Positions 20,459 to 32,218 are shown, counted from the stretch's first letter. The stretch is DNA of 64,000 nucleotides from Hemerocallis citrina (GCA_017893485.1 CM030358.1:148255363-148319362), one strand, 5' to 3'. Numbers and translations are program-made. Notes: generated by a model not told the origin, from the sequence alone.

Positions 20459-23111
20459 TCAAGTGCGGGTAGATTGTGAAGTCCCCACACTTTGTACATT
20501 CTTACAACTCCGTCTATTGTGTCCACTCACACCACATTTCGAATATACTTTTCCACTACTCCCACCTTCTCGAGCATCCATGTCATTGCGGATGCGAGTA
20601 CTCCTAGGCCTCCCCTTCACCCGACGAAGACCAGAATCAACTATAAGTACCAGTGCGCTTTGGATAGGCCAATAAGATTCGTCTGGTATAGGTTTGAAAG
20701 TTGATGCCCATGTTTTTGCTAACGAATCCGTAGAGTAGAAGGGATCAATGTACGGTTGATAATCAAGCGCACGTGAAGCACATGCCGCTAACACATAAGA
20801 GCATGGAACGTGGATCAGTTGGAATTTGCCACATGTACAAGTTCAGCTCTCTAGGTCCACCGTATGCCAATGTCCACCTTTTTGATATCCACCGTCCATT
20901 CTAATGCCCGTTTTCACCCCAAAACACCATCGCAATTATTAAACATTATTGCCTCATGTAAATTGAATTTTTCACGGCGGATATCAATTAGATCCTGAAT
21001 CCGGGGTGCCCATAGTTTACCTTCACTGATAAGTGTCTGCGCGGCTTCACGGCGGTCGGTGAAGTACATGTTTAGACGGAAAAATATCTGTTCTACAATT
21101 GCGGTGACAGGTAAGCTATGAACACCTTTTAGAACCGAGTTGAACACTTCGGACAGATTTGTTGTCATTATACCATATCTACGCCCACCATCGACAGTAA
21201 GTGCCCACTTCTCAATCGCTTTTTCCTTCACCCAGTTAGCCGCATCAGCATTGCTAGCTTCAAGTTGTGTCATCTTTTCTTCGTACTTTTTTCATTGATT
21301 TTGACACGCAATTACCTTCAACTTATTCATCAAAAATTTGGAACCAAATTTTTTATAAAAATTGCTAGCAAAATACTGCATACAGTACCGATGATATGCA
21401 AATGGTTCCCTCCACGTACCAAACTCATTTCTCATGCTGATAAAATACCGGCATGTCGGTCAGAAATGACACAAAGACCTTCACGATCTGTAACAAAGCA
21501 CCGAATACAGTTCATGAACCATGTCCACGTTTCTATGCTTTCACCGTCAACCAGTGCAAACGCAAACGGAAACAACCTCCCATTTGCGTCTGGTGAAACT
21601 GCAATCAATAAACATCCTTTATATTTTCCGTACAAGTGAGTGTCGTCTACACTTATAACTGGTCTACATGACTTAAATCCTTCGATGGAAGGACCGAATG
21701 CCCAAAAAACACCCTTAAATGTTTCTATACTCGGACCGATCGCAATCTTCGCCCAATGTACAGTCGTACCCGGATTTGAAGCTTGAATTGTATTGAGTAG
21801 ATATGGTAATTTAGTGTACGCTTTTTCAAAAGAACCATATAGTTTCTCAATTGCTTTATGTTTTGCCTTCTAAGCTTTCCAATATGATATTGTGTAATGG
21901 AACCTACCCTTTACTAAGCCAATTATGGCTCTTGGTATTATTGAGAGTTGTTCCTTCAGAGTATCCATTATGACCATCGATATGACCGTCGAGTCAATTT
22001 TGCTGTGATCCTGAGTCAATGTAGGATTCACACATGTGTGTACACCTTCAAGCTTTTTCACCACAAAATAATTACGGCCTTTGGGAACAATTGCACGCAA
22101 GCGCCATGGACAACCAACTATATTTTGAAGTGATGGATTTTCTACAATCTCCTGAGCTGAATGGTTGATGGGCGCGTATTTACATTTCACATGGTATAGA
22201 CAACGATCTGATTTTACCGTCACGAATTCTCTGTGGTTCTTCACGGCGTATATCTTCACTTGATATTGTAGAGCATTTTTGGTTGGAAATCTTTGACCTA
22301 TGAAGAGTTCATCCAAGTTGGAAGAACCAATGGAAGACTGTCCATGTTCATGTATGGTGGTACGGGACATCCATTCACTTGATTGAGATCCACGCATAGC
22401 TGCACTTGTGTCTTGACTTGGCAACACGCGGGCATTGTTAACCGGCACATCAACATTGACTTCAACAACTGGAGCTTCAACAGCAATCTCCTCATCATCA
22501 TCCTCGAGACCGCGTACCTCATCTTCTTCCTCTTCGACCAAGTCATTATTTACAACGGCGTTGTCAAAGTCTTCTATAGCAATACCAGCTACCAAAATAT
22601 TTTGTGGCAATGGGGTCGGATGTACCTGCTCGTATTCGGAGGAAACAGGTTCCGTTGGAGTTGTGCTAGTATCTCCAGTTGTATTTGAAATCCTTGCGTG
22701 TGACTCTGCAGATGGTTTCAAAGTCCTTGTGGGTCTTGGACTTTCGATAACAACTCGTGTAGTATTTAGAAGCCTCGTTTGATCGATATATAACTCAACT
22801 ATATTCCAACCACAACTTGGATGAAGTGTCCTAAGCAACATAGACCTCAGAGAACTGTCACTGTCTATGCGTACCAACATGAAATACTGCCCATCCCTTT
22901 TACCAGCAGAATAATGGCCTCTGAGTTTCAGACTCATTTCACTTCTATCCCAATTGGTGACTTCATATATCTTATCTATTAATTCTGCGTACGTAAAGTT
23001 GGGGGTAGTCCAAATAATTACCGGTTCAACATCACTATAAGAATATCCAATTTTCGGATCCTTAATTACTTCACCCCCATAATATAACCAAATAGGGATA
23101 TCAAATTCCAT
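20459..23111 (-). pseudogene. MULE (MURA-like) transposase
   Basis: The first and longest open part (23111-21870, 413 codons) holds an N-terminal domain, an acidic linker (DLVEEEEDEVRGLEDDDEE) and the MuDR DNA-binding zinc motif (CLYHVKCKYA...CPWRLRA...HTC). After a Trp-to-stop change (21872) the catalytic domain follows: VDDTHLYGKYKGCLL with the first Asp, and CVISDRHAGIL with the second. Frame changes near 21430 and 21290 interrupt the third part (HRYCMQYFASNF), then WALTVDGGRRYGIMTTNLSEVFN. The C-terminus has a SWIM zinc finger (CxCx13HVPC) and a CCHC knuckle (CGVSGHNRRSC). The parts are in normal order, so this is one full gene inactivated by point changes. A small 5' UTR intron (23209-23114) precedes the ATG. 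Confidence 0.9.
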
Positions 23112-23394
23112 ACCTATGCATAAAAATTAAAACATATTCAAGTCATTCACTACTCACAATAAACATAACATTGGAATAAAAATCAAACATAAGGTTAAGA
23201 TGATAATACCTTCAAATTCAACCAAAAAATCACTAGCAAAAATTTCGTTGTGGATGAAGACTGCAAATGAGAGTGGGAGTAAGGAGGTAGGATGTATGGA
23301 GTTTTACAGGACTCAAATGGTTGGAATTTTTTGATTTTGGGATCTAGGGTTTGTGGGTAACAGGAGTGATGAGAGAGAGAGAGAAGTTTACGAA

Positions 23395-24019
23395 TCAGAA
23401 GGGGTAGGAAAGAGGAGAAGGGATTTTTCGATTATAGGAAGCTGTGCAAAATGATTATAACTGATGCCGTTATTGTGAAAAACGGCATCAGTATAATCTA
23501 TGCCGTTCTCTAAGAGAACGACATCAGTTATTTTCATTTTTACATTTCTCTCTCGAGTCACAATTGATACTGTACGATCTTTAGACAAAAATAAGCTATG
23601 CCGTTATTCCGAATAACGACACGATAATTTTTAAAAAAAGAGATGCCATTATTGGGAAGAACGACATCGAAATAGCATCTACTGATGCCGTTATTGTGAA
23701 AAACGGCATCAGTATAATCTATGCCGTTCTCTAAGAGAACGGCATCAGTTATTTTTATTTTTACATTTCTCTCTCGAGTCACAATTGATATTGTACGATC
23801 TTTAGACAAAAATAAGCTATGCCGTTATTCCGAATAACGGCACGACAATTTTTAAAAAAAGAGATGCCGTTATTGGGAAGAACGACATCGAAATAACAGA
23901 TGCCATTTTTTCCAATAACGTTTGTTGCTGATGTTAAACAATGACATATGCTAATTGTTTTGATAAATAGGACAAATCACTAATTATTTTCAAAAAAGGG
24001 GTAGTACGGCAAATTTTTC
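23395..24019 (-). repeat. MULE right terminal inverted repeat with duplicated module
   Basis: Matches the left repeat in inverse orientation. A module beginning ctgatgccgttattgtgaa occurs twice in tandem (23461 and 23682, period 221 bp), so this end is about 200 bp longer than the left. The copies differ at a few sites. The inverse strand would act as the transposase promoter. Confidence 0.9.
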
Positions 24020-25037
24020 TTGGTTGAGACCAAGTCGCTGGGCTTCAACTATTGGGTGGCCTTAATTAGCATCAGAAAAGCCACAGAATTTCAACACGCC
24101 TTACCAGGTAAATAAGTTGCTCTTCTTTTTGTATATATATGTCTTATTTGTCTGAAATTGTCTAATGCAAATATGATGTTAGTTGGAGTCCACAATTTTC
24201 TAGAATTGAGAAATCTTCTGACTCGTGTCGATCAATCAGAGACACTAATGAACTTCTACGGGGAATCTGTAGACGAAAAATTGGTAACGAACAAAATGTG
24301 AAGTTTTGGGATGATCCTTGGTTGCTTCAACTACCACTCTCCCATTATCCCTTGGAGATATATATAGTTATCAATGTCGTTGACGATCGACCGGTTTCAT
24401 CTATAATTACTATTGCTTGTCACTGAGATATTGTCACTTTTGTTTCATTCCTTCCATGCTCCATCTGTCCTTCACTCCGTTCGACAATTATCTCCTTCAA
24501 ATCCTGTAGTCAAGGATGAACTCAGAAGGATCCTTTAAAACCCATACGTGCATGATCCAAGTTATGCGGAGATTATGGGTTAGCCCTCGCATTCAAAATT
24601 TTGTTTAGAAACTATTACATTAAGCTCCCAAATAATCAGTTCCTCGTAACGAAGGTATCCATACTGAATCTATAAACTGTCTCCAATTGTCATAAAAATA
24701 TGGAGGAATCACAAGATCATATTTTCTTCCACTGCTCTACTCAAGTAACTCAACTTCTTATTAAAAAGAACCTCGAGGAATATTTGGAGATAGTCTTGCC
24801 TTTTCATTCTGCAAAACAATTCGCGCGCTTGCTAAATTGTGAAGCCAAGACTCCTAGATAAGAATATTGCTTCCTCTTATGCTCATTTTCTATGGATGGT
24901 TCTTTGGATGGTAGGGAACCAACGCAATGAGATGGTTTTCTCCTCCGACGGTTTGCCGGTATCACATTCCAAATGGACTTGGTTTAACTATGAATATGGG
25001 GAAGTACAAGATCATTCCATCTCCATATATGCATGGT
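24020..25037 (+). pseudogene. L1 LINE, piece 2 (reverse transcriptase end and zinc finger)
   Basis: After the MULE target duplication the L1 frame resumes with WALISIRK-like residues. KFWDDPWLLQLPL at about 24300 is the typical plant L1 segment. A zf-RVT-type motif follows (CPICHKNMEESQDHIFFHC, about 24680-24740), then ILDKNIASSYAHFLWMVLWMVGNQRN. Stops interrupt it. It is cut at 25037 by the G-rich module cluster. Confidence 0.75.
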
Positions 25038-28000
25038 CTCAAGGGAGGGGAGGGGAGGGGAGGGGAGGGATTTTAATGGAGGGGTGGGGAGGGAAAGAAA
25101 GGGGAGGGGAGAGATTTTAATCAAGACTCTGTTTGGTTCAAAGGAGGTGAGGGGAGGGGAGGGAAAATAATTATCTTCTTGTTTGGTTCACAAGGGGAGG
25201 GAAGGGATTTTATAATAAAAATTACTTTTATACCTTTTACATTTTATAACAAAACTCAACCACAAAAAAAAATATCAAGTGTCTCTAGCCACTTGATTGC
25301 ATCAACACCAAAAGTACAAGAAGCGAATTCACATAATTAACAAACCCAGATCGAATCTCTCAGGGTTTATTTTTTAAACTTTCTTTTTATGCAAATCTTC
25401 TTAAATATGATTAATAAATTACTCTACAGAAAAGCCCTCCTTTTCCTGAAGAATCCCAACAAACTAATGAACTAGGGTTTTTAATGATTGAACCTAGGTT
25501 GATCAAGGAGGCAAATATGAACGTGTATCGCATGTTCTTTCCTTTCACAGTTCTTATGCATGTATCACTACGCTGGTACTAATTTAATCAATACATTTGT
25601 AAAATACTACCAATTTCCGTTTAGAAAAATCCTCAAATAATGTCAGTTATGATTATTTGCTCAAATGACAAACAATTTAATTCGATGAACAAAGACAATA
25701 TATAGCTATCAGCTTCATTTGATAATAGTTAAACCAAATCAGCTAAAATATATAGTAAAATGACTCAAATTAAGATGACGTACATTAGACCGAATAGCTT
25801 GTAAGCACCCCAACCGAATAGCTTGTGAGCACCCAAACCTGATTTTGATTGAATGAAATCATGTCATTATTTTGAGGTCCAAACAACAACAACAACAACA
25901 AAAAATCCATATCCTTTATCTTTAGAATTCATCTCATGATTTTAGGGATTTAGTTCTAAAAAGGACAGTTTAGTCCAATCACTTTAAAAAAATTAGACTC
26001 ACTTTCTCTCCCCTCCAAACCCCTCCAATATTGGAGGGGAGCCAAAATTGGCTCAGGAGGGATTCTGCACCCCTCCATTCCCCTCCCCCCTCCCATCCTA
26101 AAAATGAACCAATTAAGAAATGTTTTAAAAAATCTCTCCCCTCGCCTCCTCTCCCCTATATTTTCCTCCAACCAAACAGACCCTAAGAGCGCGTTTGGGA
26201 ACCCAAAAAACTAAGGAAATGAATGGAATACTGCGGATGGGTCCATCTTATCCTATTCCACGGCATGTTTGTTTTGAAAAAGAAAACAAAGGAAACAACT
26301 AAATTTCATTCCCTAGAGAAAGATTTAAGTCGATTTCTATTCCAGCTCCACCCCCTCGGAAAGATGCGGAAAGGAATGGAGAATCAAGAGACATGAGTTC
26401 ACATTCTTCTTTGATAGCGCGGGAACTACTTCAAACCTAGCGGGATCGAATTTGATGGCAGACTGGGTGTGAAGGACAATAGAAATATGTGCCCCCAAAC
26501 TCTCCAGTTAAAACACTACCCACATAATCCAAATCCAAATCCATTATGTTATATTATTTCTTATTGAGGATTTTCATACAATAATCGCAATGTATCACAT
26601 TGAAGTGAATCGTCAGCAAATATAATTTGACAAAGTTTGGTTGATATTTATCAGAGTCACCATCAACTACAACCGGTTCATTATGCCAAGTGTTGCATTC
26701 TTTAACTTTGCTCATAAAAACCCATGCCTGTCAATCTATCAACCACATTGATTGAGTTCATGATGTGTCCATCCCCAACAATAACGAGTCATCATACTCC
26801 ACTTTTTTTCAAACACACCCAAAAAAAAAAAATCGCCGGTCCATCCGAATCTTCCCGTGGTGGTGGGGGTGGTGCTGTTCGTGCTGCTCTCACTAGGACT
26901 ACTCCTCGAGCTCCCCGGGACCCACCGCCACGTGGAGTTCGGAAGTCAGAGGACGAACGGGAAGGCGGTCTTCTTCCACACACTCATCTTCTTCTCGCTC
27001 TTCACCATCATCATTCTCGCCCTCAACCTCCACATCTACACTGGCTAGATTGATGGCTAGATCGATAAATACTATTTATTTATTTATTTTTGGTTAGTGG
27101 TTTATTTTGTTCGTGTTTTTGGATCTGAGTTGTTTGTTACTTTGTTTGATTTGATTTAATTTCCGTGCTGTTTTGGGTGTTGAACAAGTTTGGCAAGTTT
27201 ATGGGTTTCGGGTTGGATTGGGAGAGTGAAGATGAGGATGAGAATGAGAGATGGGGATGATGTCATGATGATGATGATATGATATGATGTTCTTGCGGAA
27301 CAATGGACACTTAATGCCGTAATCCATAGTATTCCATTGTTTACCAAACAAGACTATGGTATGGAAACAAAAAAAAAATCAATTCCATTCCACCAGTTGC
27401 CAAACACACACAACTTATAAACTTAATTCATCCATTTCCCTTTCTTTCCATTCCTCTCCATTTATTTTCATTCTATTCCTTTCCATTCCCCAACTTAAAT
27501 GTTTGGTTCATTTTTTAAACATTTCTTAAAATGGAGGAGGGGAGGGATTTTTTTAAACATTTCTTGTTTGGTTCATTTTTTAGGAGGGGAGGGGAGGGGA
27601 ACGGAGGGGTGCAACATCCCTCCTGAGTCAATTTTGGATCCCCTCAAATATTGGGGATTTGGAGGGGAGAGAAATTGAGTCAAATTTTTGTATAGTGATT
27701 AGACAAAATTGCCCTTTATATCTAAATCCATTTAATCACACCATTAAAATTTGTAATCACTCCATTTAAATTTAAAAAAATAAATTTAAAATTAAGAAGA
27801 AAAAAAGAACAATCAGCAAGATCCCAAAGCACTTTCCTCAATTATAAGGCATTTTCTTAGTCTCCATAATTAAACGGATATCATAACTGAATAAATTATT
27901 CATCAATTATCAGACCTAATAATAAAATTACCAATTAACAAGAAATTAGTATTCAAGGAAGATAACATTGATCACACGCATACTTTCTCATTAGCCCATC

Positions 28001-28742
28001 AAAACATCATTTCTCTTCAGCAGTAAAACCCAAACCCAATAAGACATAGGAAATGTTTGGATCAAAACACTCCCTCAAAAAAGTCAAAAATCAATATAAA
28101 TTCTCATCAATAACAAGTACATATTAAGTATTTAACATAATAGCAACAGTACGACAAAAAATTCCTAATGATTATGCAAAAAAGGTCATCAAACTAGCTC
28201 TAGCTACAAACAACCAAACACAAAAGAAAAAAAAAGAAGTATTAGCAGAACTAGCAAACAAATAATTATTAATTTCATTAAGATCGAAATTCATGAACAA
28301 ATCTACTTCTAACTTACTCTCCTTCAAACATTCATCACGCCAATAATAAGCTTACTTAGTTGATTGCTCTAAAATTTTGCGTCTTTTCTTCTTATTATAA
28401 ATGACTGAAGTGATTTCCTCAATCATGGGCATTTTTTATAATAATCTAAATGAATGTCCTTACGCCTTACAGAATGAGTTTTGTTAGAGACATTTGATGT
28501 TTTTTTGTGGTTGAGTTTTATTATAAAATGTAAAAGGGTATAAAAATAATTTTATTATAAAATACATTCCCCCCCCCTTGTGAACCAAACAAGAAGATAA
28601 TTATTTTCCCTCCCCTCATCTCCTTTGAACCAAACAGAGTCTTGATTAAAATCCCTCCCCTCCCTTTCCCTCCCCTCCCATCCTCTCCATTAAAATCCCT
28701 CCCCTCCCCTCCCCTCCCCTCCCCTGAACCAAACAGTCCCTA
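25038..28742. mobile_element. Nested G-rich inverted modules (Tourist/Harbinger-like?)
   Basis: The L1 sequence is interrupted here. The left end (25038-25310) is the inverse of the right end (28470-28742), sharing (gggga)n runs, cttgtttggttcac and gtgtctcta. A second inverted pair lies inside (25956-26190 against 27497-27730), sharing ggaggggtgca, ccctcctgag and tttggaggggagaga. Termini such as aaccaaacagaccctaa and gaaccaaacagtccctaa resemble Tourist-like ends with TAA targets. This fits either two inverted 1.2-kb members of one family or one element nested in another. I could not fix which. No transposase is visible. Confidence 0.6.
26833..27049 (+). pseudogene. DUF3339 family gene fragment lacking its start
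   Basis: The frame ending at the stop at 27047-27049 reads PVVVGVVLFVLLSLGLL, then ELPGTHRHVEFGSQRTNGKA, and ends ALNLHIYTG. This matches the plant DUF3339 family of about 70-residue, two-helix membrane proteins of unknown role. The family's usual first residues (Met-Ser-Asp-Trp type) are replaced by unrelated KSPVHPNL codons with no ATG, and an A13 run lies just upstream. The rest is open and well conserved. It lies between inverted G-rich modules inside a LINE, so it is most likely a captured host fragment. A functional small gene with a displaced start is less likely. Confidence 0.7.
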
Positions 28743-28945
28743 AGCATTAGCTTCCCTATTAACTTTATCTTGGCTTTTTGTTCACTACCTAATTACATGT
28801 TATTTTCTTTTTTAGTTTACTTACTGTTGTAGCCCTAGCTACATGCGTTGTAGTATATATATCCTTATTTTATACATTCTCTTTTGAGCTTATTGCATTG
28901 ACTACTCTAAAAATAAAATTAAAAAATTAAAAAAAAAATTGCAAT
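28743..28945 (+). other. L1 LINE, piece 3 (3' untranslated end)
   Basis: After the inverted modules, sequence resembling a plant L1 3' end resumes (gttgtagccctagctacatg, then tatacattctctttt) and closes in an A-rich tail (about 28911-28939). Assignment to the same LINE rests on position, because it has no coding motif. Confidence 0.45.
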
Positions 28946-29584
28946 GTCGAGGGGTTAATTAGGACTCATGTGGAATGTCACGCCCCGCTTCCCAAAAACA
29001 CGGAATACGAGCGCGTGATAAAGCCCAGCGAATGATTTTCATCATTCATGAGCTGTAGGATCGACTCAGCATCATAACAAGAATATAACAAAATGTACTC
29101 AACCACGCGTGCATGAAAATTTTATTAATCAACAGGAAACAATAGAAACAAATATAATTATTCTAATAATTTCAAGATCTGGAATAAAAGATAAAACTCG
29201 GGAACATAAGCCCGTTACAAATTTCAAGCAACAACAAATGAAATAACTCAAATACAAAACGAAATGATTAAAGAAAGTTTTTTCCAAGCAAGGCCTAGAA
29301 CGTTTGCTCACCGATTCCAGCAGGAAATTCGTCTCCAAAGTCTGCTTATAAATATAAAAGGAAAGAATAGGGAAGACAAGATAAACGCCCTTAGTGCAAG
29401 TTAGGGCCACAAATAGTAAAAATAAGTACAAAAAATATGGAACAAAAATTGGAATCAAGAATATAATAGGGATGCAACAAGTAGTGGGAATACAAGAACT
29501 AGCTAGCAAGAAGGATAACTCGAGTGACAAGATTTTGGTAACAAATACTAGTAGTGGAGTAAGTGGCAAGTGAACATGTAAGGG

Positions 29585-29910
29585 TATCCAACATCAAGTG
29601 ACAAGTATCAAGTACAAGAGTCAAGTAACAAGTCTCAAGTCTAGTGTCAAGTTGTCAAGTACAAGTATCAAGTTGCAAGTGTCAAGTATTATATTCAAGT
29701 ATCAAGTCTCATGTATCATGTCATCAAGTATCAAGTAAGCATGTATCAAGTTCATGTTTCATGTTTCAAGTCTTGTGGTTATTACTATCTAGGTAGCACT
29801 TCATGCATCCATACTTTTACTACATGGTTGCTACAGTCAATGCAATTTCGTTTAGGCCTAGTAATGGATTTTATAGGGCGGCATACTCAGGTATCAAGTA
29901 TCAAGTAAGC
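29585..29910. repeat. Degenerate TCAAGTA minisatellite
   Basis: More than 20 copies of tcaagt or tcatgt spaced 6-14 bp apart fill 29590-29770, with further copies near 29890-29910. Units such as caagtatcaagt recur. It has no coding meaning and probably expanded by slippage. Confidence 0.8.
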
Positions 29911-30360
29911 ATGGTTCATGAATACGAAAATAAATAACAAGTTCACGAAGCGGGTCCGTGAATACTAACAAGTTCAAGAACCACACAGTGGGTTCATGAA
30001 TACAACAAGTTCATGAGCCAAGTAATGGCTCCATGAATTCATTAAGGTGCAACAAGTTCATGAGCCGAGTACTGGGAAACACGGACCCCCTTCCGAGTAC
30101 ACTTACCTATTTTGTCCACTACTATGGTCTTTTCCTTAAACCCCGGCTTGTTACTTTTATTAATTTTTTATCAAGAAATCATGAAAGTGTGCGAAACAAG
30201 TCAAGTGAACATAATCATGAACATGGAAAAAGTCTAGGCTAGATAGGATACAAGTTTGAGGGTCTAAACAAATCAAAACATCAAGAACAATGAAAATCTC
30301 AAATCTGGACAGCGTGAGGTTACTGCACCAAAACTGCGATTCCCGTTGCTACAAGATAGC

Positions 30361-30542
30361 AAAAATGGATCCGTCAGAAGATCTAGAAACTAGACTCGAC
30401 ATACGTTACCACAACTTTTATGTACCTTAATTTGTGCGTTGGAACCGGGCAGGAGTCTAGTTTCTAGATCTTCTGACGGATCCATTTTTGCCCGGTTCCA
30501 ACGCACAAATTAAGGTACATAAAAGTTGTGGTAACGTATGTC
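30361..30542. repeat. Perfect double inverted repeat, order A-B-A'-B'
   Basis: A (30361-30397, 37 bp) is the exact reverse complement of A' (30453-30489), and B (30398-30450, 53 bp) that of B' (30490-30542). The order A, B, A', B' is not a simple palindrome, which would be A-B-B'-A'. Only 2 bp separate B from A'. A contains gatccgtcagaagatct. All 90 positions pair without mismatch. Confidence 0.95.
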
Positions 30543-31539
30543 AAAACAGCAAACTACACAGCTATTGTGTTCAGCCAGAATTTGTGAATCTGAGTTTATA
30601 CATGTGAAATAGGGTTGAAACATTACTAATTAATTCTGAGAAAATTTGGGAATGTTCTCTAGGTTGTCCAGCAACAGCATACAAAATTTCAAGCCAATTA
30701 CCTACTGGTAGCATAGTTAAAATAATTTGTAAACTAAAGAGGTGCAGCAGTTTTGTGAATCTGCGACTACCGATACAGCAGCAGTAAAACTGTGATATCT
30801 CCTAGACCGTAACTCGGAATTCAAAAATTCTGAATGCTATCGACAACTAGACATTCAAAGCTACATTTCATATTCAGGGCTCAAGCTCATATTTTGACTT
30901 TAAAGGGGTCAAAATAGCAAGTAAAGTTCAGGACAGCAACAAGTGTGAATGTTTTTCATATATAAGTTGCATGATAATTGGTTATTATGAGTCTAGATTA
31001 ATGTGTGATACAAATGCGGATGTAGTGGTTATCAAATCAGCAAGAAACATATATTTATCAACTAAAGGAATGTAAGATCATCACATACATGATACAACAC
31101 ACATCTACAAGACTAGGGTTTCTTAGTTTCATGTGTTTAAGTGACTAGGAGATAAATGAGTCCAACTAGTTTATGAATATAACAACGAAAGGGTTGTGAC
31201 TCTTAAGATTATGGAATCGACGATGAATAATTCAAGATCAACAAATGATGAGACAAGAAGGAGTCACAACTACAACCTATTTGCGGTATTTTCAATTAAA
31301 TACTTGTACTAGAACAATAAATTGTATAAGGAGAATACTTGCCTGAACGACGGTGAATCCTAACATGAACAAATACGGGATGAGAATCCCGAGAGGCGAG
31401 GCACGAGTACGGACACACGCAAGCACGTGCGGCACACACGATCGGATCTGCCCGGATCTGCTCTGGACGCCAACAGCAAACACAAATAAGATCTGATCAG
31501 ATCGTGATCTGATCTTGATGGAATCTAACGGCCCAGATT

Positions 31540-32218
31540 AAATCACCCACTTCTTCTTCTTCCCTCCTTCACTGAAACAGAGAGCGAGAGAGAGAGCAGC
31601 GCCGGCAAGGGACTTCGTCGTGGTGACGCGACGGCTGGGGGGCGGCGTCAAAGACTCGACTGGGGAGCAGTCGATGAAGAGGCGACGACGGAGATGGGAG
31701 CGGTAGGTGGCAACGACTTTGTTTCTTGGGTTCGAAACAGGGGAGGAGAGCGAGGGAAGAGGCCTTTGGTGTCCCTTCCAGTCAAGAATTGGGGCCTCAC
31801 AATCACTAGCCAAATATGCTTTTCTCTCATGCCTTGCTTCGTTCATGGTTCGATATTCTGGTTTGGTTGCGCGAGCGGAGGTCGTGGGTGAGGAGGGTGG
31901 TGAGGATGGGTGCAAGGGATGGAGCGACGACGATGGGTAATGGCGGAGGCGAGTTTCAGTGGCGAGATGGATTCGGGAGTGGGAGTAATGGTGGGGAAGA
32001 CGGTGAAGATGGTGGGTGGTCTCGGTGTCGAGGGTGATGGCGAGGATGTGCGGGGGATGGGGGCGACGCCGACTGAAGGGGATGGGTGATGAGGTGGAAA
32101 TGTGGGTTCGATGAGATGGAGGAAGAAGGAGACGAGGAAGAAGGTGTAGGCGGCGGGTTTGTTAGGGGTTTGCACAGCATTAGGGGGGTTTAGGGTTAGG
32201 GTTAAGTAGGGTTAAGGT
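31540..32218 (-). other. GC-rich leader part of the solo LTR, with telomere-like run
   Basis: Downstream of the minus-strand TATA box the sequence is GC-rich and Pro/Ser-coding in several frames, with telomere-like repeats at 32187-32218 (tttagggttagggtt). I see no protein family motif, so I treat it as transcribed leader sequence and not a gene. Confidence 0.5.

Larger units (their letters stand above)
12173..24019. mobile_element. MULE (Mutator-like) with PMD and transposase genes
   Basis: Long terminal inverted repeats start GAAAAATTTGCCGTACT at both ends (12173 and 24019). The flanks ttgattgag (12164-12172) and ttggttgag (24020-24028) are a 9-bp target duplication with one change, the length typical of Mutator elements. 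Removing the element rejoins an L1 reverse transcriptase frame, which confirms the insertion. Inside are two convergent genes: a PMD-type gene on the plus strand (13175-19365) and a MURA-like transposase on the minus strand (23111-20459). A solo LTR (14210-18348) later landed in the PMD gene, so the original element was about 7.7 kb. Both genes are now broken. Confidence 0.92.

Noticed and set aside
26792..26983. Minus-strand frame opposite the DUF3339 fragment
   Set aside because: Antisense shadow of the recognised coding stretch, rich in Arg and Pro.
31538..32180. Pro/Ser-rich open frames on the minus strand as a host gene
   Set aside because: Low-complexity, in several overlapping frames on both strands, and located just downstream of the LTR TATA box.
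32187..32218. Interstitial telomere
   Set aside because: Only three or four imperfect TTTAGGG-like units in an LTR leader, too short to mark a former chromosome end.
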